64,000 nt of DNA from contig OY728131.1 of the NCBI GenBank assembly GCA_963277665.1, positions 1,390,440,688 to 1,390,504,687 of the forward strand, read 5' to 3'. Position numbers and translations under genes: made by a program. The DNA is from Viscum album. Lineage: Eukaryota > Streptophyta > Magnoliopsida > Santalales > Viscaceae. The notes below the pieces were generated by a model, which was given only the letters and a program-made list of their open reading frames with translations, made no database searches and was not told where the DNA came from. Below are positions 45,716 to 59,205 of the stretch, in pieces. The stretch's first letter is position 1. Each line of letters begins with the position of its first letter.

Positions 45716-48510
45716 AAATGCTTTAATATTGCTTTCAGAAATACCAATGGACTATTTTTAATCAACTTTTTATCATTTTTATTTTTAAAACGTTGATGAA
45801 CTTTCAATACGTAAATAATTTCAATGATTTTATGAAATGGTATTTTCCAAATAAATTATTATGGTATTATCAAAATAATTTTAAAACCATTTCTCAAAGA
45901 TTATTTTGAAAGGAATATTTAGTAATATGTAATACAATAATTTTAAAACACCTCATTGTGAAATTGAATAATCACCCATTGTTTTAAAATTATTTTTCAC
46001 AGGTATCATAGAAATTAAAAATTCATATGTCGTCACTTTGTGAGTTAGTGCGCGCGGAAGAGTAGTTGGTGTTTGCCGAATTTTTGTCTTACTCTTCTAA
46101 ATGTAATGTTTTGTCTAATCCTCAAAAACCTAGACCAAAAAAAGGTCCTAATTTGTTTAAATTGTGGAGTAATTGTTTACATTCTTTTATAAAAAATATA
46201 CATAACATTTTGAAGCCCTGAGTTCGGAAGACAGTGCTGAGGGCATTATAGAAACTATAAATCGGATGTAAATTCATGGTACCAATAACACTAAACTATT
46301 AATAGTAAATCATTAAGCATAATTCCGTTAGTATTGAAATAGTAAACAATCATTTTATGATAATAATTTCTTGTATTTGATATATAGACAACATTTGTTA
46401 GAGGGGTTCTATATGAAACAACTTCAAAGAATTATTGATATGACATAATTATAATAAAAGATGCATGATATAGATATATAATTTTGTATTATACTATGAA
46501 TCATGTTCATAATATATTTATTATGAATGAATGTATCCCAATAATGAATAGTTGGAGTGATACAATATTCCGTGTAAAATATGATGATAATATATAAAAA
46601 AGAATTGTTATTGTTGTAGTTAGTTAAGAATGGAATGAAGAGGGAAGTCAATGTATAAATTCAAAAAAAATTATTGATGAAAATTAAAGTTGTAACAATT
46701 CAAGAGGGAATTTTTTCTTATGAAACATGTCATAATAATTTTACCGAATAAAATTATGAGACATATAAGTAGAATAAATAGTGATTACAAATACATAAAC
46801 CTCATAAATGGATTTATCACATATTGCATGAAATGTAAGAGATATGATTTTTCCGATATATATATTCTTATATAAAATATTGGATAATTTCAAGATGACT
46901 ATATTCTTAGCAGTTAGAGCTATCCAATTATACATGGGAATGTTTAAGGGATCTGTACCTGGCACATGTAGGGGAATAAATAATAGTTATAATGAGTTGT
47001 AAAGTGGTCATTATAAGGATCAATTGGATCTAATATAGAAGATTGGAAAATAAAATAGAAAGAGGATCATATTGAACCTGATGGTTTTAATATTTACAAA
47101 TATCGAGTATGATTTCGATTCAAATATAGTTGGGGAAGATGTTTTAAAAACATTGTGATTTTTTCTAGTTCGTTGTAGAATTAAATTGGTACAATAAAAA
47201 ATTTATATTATAACCTTGGAAAATAGAAGATACTCTGTGATGTCATCAATTATGGGTTTTTACCCAAATAGGTGAAGTCACAGGTAAAAGAGTATCCATG
47301 TATGAACTTTTTGGAAGCTTAGTAACTAAATAATTTTCTAATTAGGAGAAATATATTAACATATTATATTTTATAGTTTTATAATTAGCATGTTATATCT
47401 TATGGAAGTTGGAATGTTGTATGAATAGTTTTCCTAGACCCATCTTGAGTAGTAATGTTCATTTACCATACGTTGTATATTATGAGTCACACATGATTTA
47501 TTATTACCATAATAGTGATGATACTTCTATGTCAACAATTTAAATGTTAATCTCCTTAGATTATTTTTCACATCAAATGGTTATTGAAGTTTCCTATTAT
47601 AAAATTAAACCCAGAGAAACAATAAGTTTAATCTTAATCATTTTTCATATGGTCTAAATAAATTATATTTATAATGAAAAAAGTTTTTTTCACTATCATG
47701 TACTTGGGGATTAAATTAATTGATACTTCTTCGACAAATAAAATAGTTATTGATGTAAAAAATAGGGGATCCTGAGGATTGATTGTAACACCTAGAGTAT
47801 TTATGAAACTTTATTTTTTTAATAAATTAAAATTATTTTATTTCATACATTACAAGATAATCAGAGTTGAACATTTTTATATTCTAAAACATGATATGAT
47901 TATTCTATATACAACACTAACATGGCTTCTGTTACACAAAAAACTAAGTTTCTTAGAAACAAAATTTAATTTTTTTAATCATTTAAATGATATAGTTATA
48001 ACCAAGATGTTAAATATAGTACTATGAATATTCATACCATATTTTAAAATATTATTTATAATTTTTTATATAAATTAATCTAAAAGATCATAAAAAATAT
48101 AATTTTTTATAAATCCTTTATTTGTTTAAAAATTTTATTTTCTCAAATAAACTGCATTTTATTCCCTTCTATGAATAATAATAAAATTAAAATTAGACAC
48201 TTTTAGACATTGAATTTTATAAAATAAATTTTTTTCTGAATTTATAATGTCATAAATGGATTATAGTAATGTTTAAATTTTTCTGAAAAATGTCATTTCT
48301 GGATGATTAGTGAAAATATAGAAATTTAATTCAAATTTAGATTTACATCAAATTTTTAATATAAGAAATTTTTTTTTAATTTTTTAAAAAGTATAATTGG
48401 ATGAATTTTACAAAAAATAAGATAGAAATTGGTAATTTGAACCAATTTCACCTTGAAAATGGAAATGAAGTAATTTCAATCTTTTAAACATTTTTTACTA
48501 AATAACCCAT
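45716..48510. other. AT-rich segment right of the gypsy element; possible old LTR start
   Basis: No gene is seen. At 46037-46029 the minus strand reads AGTGACGAC, resembling the AGTGGCGAC beginning of a tRNA-Arg type primer site used by Tat elements; if real, the 5' LTR of the gypsy element would start just right of it. TGTAACACC at 47784 looks like the start of a + strand gypsy LTR. The open frame at 47779-48027 lies within that possible LTR and shows no family motif. Confidence 0.35.
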
Positions 48511-51500
48511 TGTAACAACGCGTCCACATGATTAAATTTAAATTAATTTATAAAAATTATATGAATGTAATTTTGTAAAATTGATCCTATATTTGGAATC
48601 ATTAAAATTTATATTTTATAACAATATATAATTATTAAAAAAAGAAATATTAGTGAATGTCGAGAAATTTAATTACAACGATTAAGGTAAAATCAAGCTT
48701 AGCAAGGTACTAAAACTGAATGAAAGGAACAATATAACCTATAGACATGTCAAAAATACATTTTCAATAAATATTTGGACCATATCTCCCATTTTATCTA
48801 ATTTGTTTCATTTTTGGAGTGATATGGAATCTAAAAAACATGGTTGGAATTCAATTTTAAAAAATTAAAAATAATGGAACTCATCCTCCCGAATAAAAAG
48901 GCACTCACCTCTCCCACTTCCTCACACATATCAAGACCCCTTTCTCCGAAATCCAAGGATACAGTATCCTCCCAAAATTCTCCAATTCATACTTTATTTC
49001 CTTTTTTCCATAAATCCATCCATTGAATTCCTATGGTTCAATCCAAAAGATGTTAACCAAAGAAGATGTGACTTCCATCCACAAGGTCCTTTCTACTATT
49101 TCATTTCTCCACCACGTAATATAGTCTTATTACATGATTAAAAAATAACTAAAGTATCCAAAATACACTAATATATTATTATAATAATTTTTCTACCTAT
49201 ATCTCCACAAAATTAAATTAAATGGGAAATGAACATTCCGTTCTTATGTATGCTGAACTCCCACCTCATGAAATGATGTTGTTCATTTTTTACTTTACCA
49301 CCTCCCAGGGATTTAAATTATGATTTAAAATATTTTTTATATGATATATATGTTATTTTTGATGTATATATTCTTATATAATTGGTTAATAAAATATAAC
49401 TTCATGCTTTCAATATAATGGATATACGATAAATTTTACGCGGGCTTGTGGACTATCTCCTCCCCAAAATGATGTGATTCATTCACACTTTACATGTAAT
49501 GTATTAAAGGTGGTTTTAATAATTTATATTATATGTATATAAAAATAATTATATATATGTGATACTACATATATATGAAATCATTTCATTTATTCTCTAT
49601 TTCATTAGGACAAAGAACTGAATCAATGGTCATTTGTATGTACGGACTATCATCTCCATGAACAATGTATTTCATTTAATATTTTTATTTTTTATAGATT
49701 ATTATAAATATATATATATAATGATTATATATATGAAATTTATATCATGGTTTAAATTTTTTAAATAATTAAATCATTAACGAAGCATGAGAACTAAGAA
49801 TAACAATTCAAAACATGTACTAATAACAAGACAGCTATCACATGAAATGTAACATTATCATAGAATTATTATTAAAGGGGTAATATAAGGTATTAATTAA
49901 ATAATATATGGTATTATATATATGAATGATGTTCAATATCGGATTTATAATAAGAATATACTGACTATAAATGTGGTTTTAATTAGTACTTGAAGAGTCA
50001 ATACATATTGTATGGGGATTTGTAGTCTCACTTTTATTAATATGAGACATATGCCTTATAAACAACTTATTTGATTTATAAGGTTTATATAAAACCCAAT
50101 AATACATTATTGGATTAATTTAATTAAATTTTTGGTTATTTACATATCATCATTTTAATCTCTCCATCAAGGTGTTTCATTTAATAAGTTACCAAATCGA
50201 TAAGTTAATTTTGTCTAATATTCATTCATTGAAACAGATGATTTCTTATGCACATATGTTATTATAAGAGATTTATATAATTCAATTTTACATATTTTAA
50301 CATAAATATCTTTCATTTACTGATATTTTAAAATCTATTTAAATTTATTTTCACACCTGTTGTGTACGATTCAGTGTCCCCAAGTGGTAAGATCTTTTGG
50401 AAACAATCTCATTGTTTATAAAGATTGTTCGTGATTATGATTTAATAGATGAAATATTATAATCCATCTCTCAAGAAAACCTAGGAATTTTTTTCTACTC
50501 TAGTTATTCAAAATTTATTTACTTATTTGTTCCATTTTTATAATCATTGGTGCAAAATATAAATAATAAAACATTTTTAAGAAAATTAAATTTTATTTCA
50601 CTTTTATGTTGAAAATCTATTATATTTCAAAAACAATTTTTTCAAAATTGTTTTGAAATAATTATATTAAATTATTTTTTAATATAATTTTATATTAAAA
50701 TTGTTTTAATTTTTTATGGTCTTCAAATCATCTTTTTTCAGTTTAAATGCTATTTTAAAAAAAGGATCATAAAAGTGTTTTATATTTTAAAATTTTCTCT
50801 CAAATAAGAAAGGTAATATTCCTCAAGAAATGTTTCAAAATATATTTTATGTTTATATCCACTATAATATAACATCATTTTGTTTTTCTCATTCTGTTCT
50901 GGGTATTTTATCCAAGGTTACAATTCATATTATTTCATCAAATGGTTTATGTTTTTACAGAATGATATTTATAAAACCAAATTTTAAATAATGGGTTATA
51001 TTATTTTCAAACACACTTATATTAATGGAATATGATTTTGATGAAATGATTATGAATCCTATATATTTTCCACAACTTATGGTATTATTTCATGACTGTG
51101 ATACCAATTTCATTTCATGGGTTATGATATGATGGTTTATGATAATTGTGGAACAAATATGTATGATTTAATTATTAAATGGATGGGAAAAATATATCCC
51201 TCCAATTCATTGATTAATGGTTTATATTTCATGAGATATAAATGACTAGAATCATGAGTGAATTTATTTTTCTAAAGGAATTGTTCTTCTAAGATAGTCT
51301 TGGGAGTGAACGTTGACTACTAAGATTGCCATGAGAGTGATCCACGACTACCAAGATGGTATGGGGAGTGCACTCATACTATTAATATGTCCTTCGAATA
51401 AATTAATTAACTACTATGGAAATATTTTTTATGCTTATTTGTCTACCATAATTCCATATCTCATTCCCATGTTGTGATTTTATGGTTTATGTTCCTTAAT

Positions 51501-51850
51501 TTCTAATGATTTGTGTCTTATAAACTGCCAAACATTATGTCGTGATTTTTTTTTGATTTTTAATAAGTTGGTTATGATCTTATGTTTTCATTATCATATT
51601 CTCAAAAAATTATTCTCATGATTATTTATATATATATATATATATATATAAATCAACCATGTTTACACTCTCTAAGAATATATGATCACCCATTTTTATG
51701 TTTCTATTTCCCATGTTATGAAGATAAGTAATATATATGAGAAATATAATATGGTTGTTTATCATGAAAAAAACTTGGGGAGACTGAGATCCTTAGTTAC
51801 GTACCAGTTTTTATGATTCAATGATTCCAAATGCACTAAACTAATATTGA
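48511..51850 (+). repeat. Old gypsy LTR, + strand (inverted relative of the LTRs further right)
   Basis: It starts TGTAACAAC at 48511. Parts of it match, in reverse complement, the LTRs at 52.5-57.0 and 59.2-63.6 kb: for example GGACTATC...AAATGATGTGATTCATTC near 49450 corresponds to the inverse of the block near 61635-61670. Its right end is estimated from where homology to internal sequence begins. Confidence 0.5.
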
Positions 51851-52530
51851 CTTTGGGTGGATACTTTTCAAATGTGTTATGTATTATGTAAAACTAATTC
51901 AATGTTTATGTTCAAAAAGCGAGGATCACTATAATTTTATCATAGAAAAAAGTTTACATAATCAATGATAACCATGATGATATAACTCAGCAAGAACCCT
52001 TAGTATATGTCTTAAGATAAATATAAGGATAAAGAAAGGTATATAAGCATGTAATAATTTTTTTTTTAAAATTTAGAGTGATTTTCTTCCTAGAAATAGA
52101 TCATTATCTACATACACGAAGTGGATTTGTGTCTTGAATAAATGCACCTAGGGTTAAACACTCTGAAAAGGTACATCGACCTTACTCGAGAATAACCTGG
52201 TGCACAACAAAGGGTAATGTTTTCACACGTGGATTGAAACACATATGGGTATTATTTGGAAATTCACAAACAGATCATGAACCATAATGAAGGGTTTAAA
52301 TAATAGTTTTCTATGAATAACCACATATAAACCTGAGGTGTAATATATTAAATAAGGTTTCATAATTTATACATCCCATAAGTTATTTTTCATGATTAAT
52401 TGGTTTCTATCTATGATAAATATTTCTTCCACTATGATTTTTGGTTTTATTTAATTTATATAACCTGATGTAACTGTACTTGTGATGATTGTGATTTGAA
52501 ATGAAATTAGTATTCTCTTGTGCATTCAAA
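51851..52530 (+). mobile_element. Internal fragment of an old gypsy element, + strand
   Basis: 52000-52430 matches the reverse complement of about 59110-58690, for example TTCCTAGAAATA at 52088 and AAATTCACAAACA at 52268. It follows the + strand LTR directly and is cut off by the next element at about 52531. No open frame survives. Confidence 0.5.
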
Positions 52531-55500
52531 TGCTATGGGAGATAGAGTATAAAAACTCATTGTTATTACCACTATCCTTTCTCAATCTATGAATCATGGT
52601 GGAAATACATATGGGAAAGGGAGGGAACAACCTTCATTTAGAATACATAAAGAATTATACAAATAGACGCACAAAGTATATTCTAGTTTAGTTCCTTTGG
52701 AATCATGGAAGCATAAGAATTGTTGCATTAATGAGAAACACTATCTTCTACTATGTTCTTTTTGACTATCACATTTCTTAGACACATCAAACTTAATATC
52801 TATCTTCATAACTCGGGGGAAAGGTACCTTAAAAAGGGCTGACCCAGAGGGTCAGTAAGGGTAAACAAGGGATATATATAAACCTAATAAATAGAATAAG
52901 GGTTTGATAACATGATCATAACATTAAAATATCATACCACACATATCAAGGATAATAAACATGATTCCTCACATAAATACTGGTAGATCATAATACATAA
53001 ATCATTAGAAAATGAATTAAGTAATCCCTAAAATCAATACATTGGAATAAAATAGGGAATATGGGAAGAAAAATAATTATACAATAAGATTTCCATTGTA
53101 TCCAAGGAATATCTTTCAATACCATCTTTGTGTAAAAATACCTTTACTGAATTGGGTTCACTCCCTATTCCATCACTTCTTTACTAAACCGATATCACTC
53201 CTCGTTCTTTCCATATATTACCGAACAAAGTTCATTTCTCATTCCATCCCTGTAATGCTGAGATAATTTCATTTTTCATTCCTTCCAATTTTAACTCATG
53301 AGATAAAAATCATTACCCAATTTATTAGATATAGGAAAAGGCCCCACCCATATCATAATGAAATCATATAAACATTTTCCATAAGAGAAAAAAATAATCA
53401 TATCACAAACCAAAAAACTAATTGGCTATAATAAAAATTTTATCATATCATAACCTTTGAAAAAATAAAGTTTTAATTGTCATTTCATCATAAACATAAC
53501 CCATGAAAAGAAGCGGGTTTCAAAACAATATAACATGTGAACAAGAAACGGGTTTCACAAGAATCATGCCATCAAAACATATTCCATAAAATGGAAGAAT
53601 ATTAATGGAAACAGTAAATAATTTCCTATAATTTCATGATTGACACAAAAAATTGTTATTATTTTGGAAGATCAGTTAAACAAATATCATGAGGAATATA
53701 TCATTTATATATTGAAAATTATTTTGAAAAAATATAACAATTTTACTTCATTTTACATTTGAAAATAGATTTTAAAACATATAAAAAAACATTGAAATCA
53801 ATAATAGTTTTTTATAATCATTTTTCATCGAAAATGGGCTTAAAAATCATCTAAAAAACATTTCTTGAAAACCATGTTTCTAAATATAATAGATTTATGA
53901 CTGAAGAGATAGATGATCCAATTTTACTTAAAATCTTTACCTTGAGCACCATGGAGTGGGAAAATTGTAATAATGAAATAGAATATTTTGAAAAATAGGG
54001 GATAATAAAACATAGGATTTTTCAGGAGGTATGAATAGTAATATTTCATCAAATATGCATAATAATTAAAAATCTCTAAATATGATGATATTGATTCAAT
54101 AAACTCTTACCCCTTTGTTACATGAGACCATACTCCTAATATAAAAAACATAAATAAAATGAACAGTAAAATATCACAAAAAGAAGAAGATTCATGGTTT
54201 TACATGTTAAATGTATGTATAGACACCTCAATAATGAGTTAAGGTGCATAAAAGAAATGAATCTCACAGATGAAAAATTAAGAAAATAAATTTTTACCGA
54301 TTTGGAAACATTTGAAACCTAAACCCTCTAAATGTAAATTCATAAAAGGGATATTTAAATACCCATAAATTTAGGTGTAAGAATAATTGAGTAAAATCAT
54401 GGGTATTACATACACCACAAAAATGGAGTTATTGGTGAACATAGAATGTATCTCACATAAATAAAAAGTGAGATGAAATCCCATAACTTTGTGTCTTGAC
54501 CCTCAACATACTTCATCAAACTACCTATATAATAAATATAATTTTATTTTACATATTTTGAGGAACTGTATTCTTATATATTTTTTCAATTTTTTTTATT
54601 ATGACCATATATTATCCACTTTTAACTATTATTTTTTATTGTTTCACTTCGGATAATATTTTATTGATTCATTGCATTTGTATTAATTTTTTATATCATT
54701 GGTCCGTATACATATATACTGATTTCAGAATGTAATCCATGACATAAATATATTTTATATCTAGTATATTTATATTATAAGTATCTATATAATATATATG
54801 TATAAAATGGAATAAATCATTCATGAAGACGACAATCCATACGTACTCATGAACATAATATCCATAAAATATCGTGTTGAAAGAAATAATTTTAAAGAAA
54901 AATATATTTATATATATTCTATAAATCATCATTAAAGAAGACTTTTTTATCATATAAAAAATATATTTCCACTAAATCCATCCTTAATACATTCCTTTTA
55001 GTGTATTAATGAATTACATCTCTTTGATGGGGCGGTAGTCTGCACTTCTTCAAATGAAGTTATCATATTAACAAAAAATTAAAATTAAAAAGATGTGTGT
55101 TTGTAAAAGAATTAAAAAAGCTTAAATATATATTAAATATTATATATATAATATATAAAAAGAGTTTCCATCCTAATTTACTCCATGAGAGGTGATAAAG
55201 GAACCATGAATTATCATCGTTTAGTGAGGTGGTATTCATCTGTACATGTAATCAGTATGTTCGTTACCCGTTAGATCAAAATTTATGTACGTTCAGGTCA
55301 TGTCCTGATCATCAAAACAACCTATTATATTGATGATACTGGTTTTGTTATAAAATCATGTAATTATAATATTTGAGGGGGCGTAGAAAGAAAATAAATG
55401 AAAGATAATTGAGGGAGGTTGTTAACCATTAATAGGGTAACACCTTTGGTTCGCACCAAAGCGTTTCCATGGAAGGATATATTACCAGAGGAGGATTAAA

Positions 55501-56957
55501 TATTTAAGGAATGGTTTTTTGGGATCAATTTGGGTAATTTCATTAATGAAAATGTGTCTTTAGAGGTTTCAAGATGTTGGAGGAGAAGAGGACTTTTATA
55601 ATGGATGAGGAATGGCACATCCGTAATATTTATAAAAAATGAAACCCATCCATGTTTTTTATTTAATGTGGATAACTATTGGTTAAATATTGAGAAAATG
55701 GAGTATTTGTTATTCAAATTTAATGAAAATTCCTTTAGGAAAAGTTCACAGGTTTTTTTGTTCATTAATATTAGGGTTTAGTCCCTTATTAAGATTAATT
55801 TATCCTTTGTCATTGTAACTAATTTTAATTACATCGCTAATCATTTTGGAAAAAAACAATTTTTAACTTATTAGAAATTATAAATTAGTATTATTACTAA
55901 TTTTGAATCAATTTTTTCCAAATTTCAAACACATAAGTGGCATAAATTATTTTAAAGTTTTTCACAGAGTCGGGTCGACAATGGGAGTTTTAATGTAAAA
56001 ATGATCAGATTATTTTTATGTTTTTATAGTCAATTTAAAAATAAAATTTATTTAAATGACCTAAATTTGATTTATTGATAAATATAATACCAATATAAAC
56101 TTGTAATACAATTTAAAATATAATTTAGTCTTATAAATAAATTAAATGAAATAGGTGTTTGGAGTTAAAATCCAGGTTTTTTAATTATGCATCAAAAATG
56201 AAACATTAAAGAAAAATTAAAAAATATCCAAAACTAATTTTTTATTTTTATCATTAAAATATGATGTTTATTTTGACTTATTAAAATTATAAATGTTCTA
56301 AAAATTATATATAAAATTGTATTTCCATTAAATTTTTGTAAAACAACATTTATAAAAATATAGTTTTTTATGTATAAAATTGGGTTTGTTCTTATCACAT
56401 GTATATCAAATATATTGGATTAATATAAAAAAATATTTAATAAATAACATATATGTTACAATAATATCACATTCTAATTGAAATTAATTTAATATATCAA
56501 AAAAACCTTTGGGTGTATAAAAATAAAAATAAATTATTTAAACAATTTTTTTTCTTATATTTTCATTTCTATTTAATTGGTAACCTATGAATTTATTTAT
56601 ATTTTTGTGAACCATATTTCTCATAATTGAGTTAATAATACTAATAAACTATCATTTTATGTTTATATTATATCTTATTATATTAAATAATGATATTTTA
56701 GTAATATATTATAGTTCAGTAAACATCGATAATGCGTGTTACACAAGACATTGAGGAATGTCATTGTGGCCTGTAACAAAAGATAACCTTAGTGTTCCAT
56801 GTAGAGAAAGATAAAATTTATATTTTTTATAGATAATTTCATGCAAAAAAATGTTTTTAGTAAAAAATATACTTTTTCGAGTGTTTCATGAAATACCAAA
56901 TATTAAAAAGGTTAAATTAATTCGAAAAATTAATTCACAAAATCTCGATGAGTTACA
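52531..56957 (-). repeat. 3' LTR of the old minus-strand element
   Basis: It pairs with 59206-63591. Shared blocks include GGTAGTCTGCACTTC (55029 and 61665), GAGATGAAATCCCAT (54471 and 61086) and CCATGTTTTTTAT (55649 and 62277). The left end is an estimate. Just right of its start at 56957 the minus strand shows a purine-rich run (AAGTGGGGTATTTT), a possible polypurine tract. Confidence 0.6.
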
Positions 56958-58699
56958 AAATACCCCACTTAAACTCAATTTCTCCCTCTAAATTCATTGA
57001 GTTTATGCAGTTATTAATACATTAATGTTTCAATTATCGAAATCCACATTATAAAAATGATTTCTAAAACATACATTAAAAGGCGAATGTTGTAATCATA
57101 ATTTTTACACATATTGACACATAATTTGGATTCCATATGGGATAAAATAGGTGGAAATTGATAACATGGACATGAAGATAAATGTAACCATAATGTTCTG
57201 ATGGATAGTGATAGAGAATAATTTCATAAGAAAATCAAAATTTTGAATGCCAAGAATATACAATGAACTAAGGGACCATCTGATTCATCATAAAAAAGGT
57301 ACTATGATAAATTTTTTGGTTTCAAGATCTTTTTTCCAAAATATAAAGGAGTTTATTGACTATATATATTTTTGAGATTTCTATAAAAACTCACCATTTA
57401 TTGTTCCTCGATCATATCCACCTCTCTCTCTAAAAAGTATGGTGAATTGTTCATTCCTAAAGAACTAACATATAATGATATCTATGATATTACGTCCCAT
57501 ATGTCATAAGTTATCATCCAAACCATGTTTCTATAACAAGTTGTCCAATATGCATAAATCCTTATGTGGTAAGATATTAATTCATTAAAAAAACCATATA
57601 AAATTTTAAACATGATATTTCTATAAATATTTTACACTATATCCCTTCCATTAGGAGAAAATACAAAACATTAGGAAGAATGTAACAAAATAAGCTTAAC
57701 ATTGATACCTCATATATCACAATGTAGATATTGGTGGTCACATTCCAAACATGTGAATAGACACATCATATACTCTATAGAAACATTTAAATAAACCAAA
57801 TTACAATAAATACGTTTTGAAAACATGCATGTTTCATTAGTTCAAAGCTTGCAGGATATATCACTTAAAATTAAGAATTTTAAAAATTAATACATGAAGA
57901 CATATACCCCCTTTTAAACCCATCAATAATCAGATCTTGGGTATTGAGTTCCGTATAAATAAATTATTTTGATTAAACATGTCTCATATCAAAAAATCAT
58001 TATCATAACTTTATGAACACATTACGAGTTCTTGTTCCCTTAATCTTGGACTTCACATGAATATAAGATATTCTTTAAATAACTTTTCATTTCTATTATA
58101 TCTATTGAATATATTAATAGAAATCCACAGAAAAAATTAAACTAAATTATCCTTATATAATTCACCATTCAATTTTTTTGGGTCCAAATACACAAATACT
58201 TCAATACTTTCCCTTTAATGGTGTTATGGAATATGTAATTCCTTGGTTTAGAAGTAGATTCCAAATTATGGGAAATGATTTGGGTAATGATCGTGTTCTC
58301 TATAGAATAGGTATTGAACCCAATGTCCCTTTTTTCCCATAAGGATAATATATTCCCCTCCATTTGAAGAATTCCCCATGGTTATTTTTTCATTGTTTTT
58401 GACGTGTAGGTAGATACTTTTTTCCCCATTGTTCCTTAGAATTTCATCTTCTATAAAATTCCATATTTCTCTTATTCAATGTGTTATGAATATCAACAAA
58501 TCTTACATTCTTTCTCAAATGTCGCGAAAGAATATTCATCATAATCACAATATATTTCTCTCCATTCATTATCTACTTTTGTTTATCATAATCAACTGAT
58601 TTTCCATTTGACTCAATGTTAACACAGTTTCATCATGTTTCTTCAATTGACTAAAAACCAAATAGCATGGGGTGAGAATCAAATGTCATGAATGAAAAA

Positions 58700-59110
58700 C
58701 ATATAAAAATGAAAAATTACTTATAAGATTTCTAACTCATTAAACCTACAATTCAATTGATGAAACCTTTATTTTATTCATGTTTTTTCATAGTAATATT
58801 CTTTTCAAATCATTCATAATGTTTCATGAAGTGTTTGTGAATTTACAATGACAATACCACAATATTGTTACTCTAGGTGTGTAGAAAGGCCTATTGTCAT
58901 GTACTAGATTATCCTGAGTTAGGCCTACAACATCATGCCCTATTTTTTCCTCATAGGTACAAATGTAGTGGATCAAAATCCATTTGTATTATTCTAACAA
59001 TGAATTATTTCTAGGAAACCACTCACTCAATCCATTAACAAAAATCTTGCACATTTTCATAAACGTTAACTCATCCTTATACTTATCCCAATGAAATTAC
59101 CTAGACATAT
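58700..59110 (-). pseudogene. gag-like remnant inside the old element
   Basis: Near the primer site the minus strand reads HWDKYKDELTFMKMCKIFVN at about 59096-59037, followed by GLSEWFPRNNS and, further on, YEEKIGHDVVGLTQDNLVHD. Position just after the primer site and composition suit a gag, but no zinc knuckle is left, and the family is not certain. A related sequence exists inverted at 52000-52430. Confidence 0.4.
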
Positions 59111-59205
59111 CCTTATAAATATACCTAGGGATCTCACAATACTTTTATCATCTTTGTTTCCCAATTTGAACTAAAAATTCACTCTAATATAAATCATTAA
59201 TACCA

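Noticed and set aside
51627..51651. TA run as a functional element
   Set aside because: A simple AT microsatellite, common in such AT-rich DNA.
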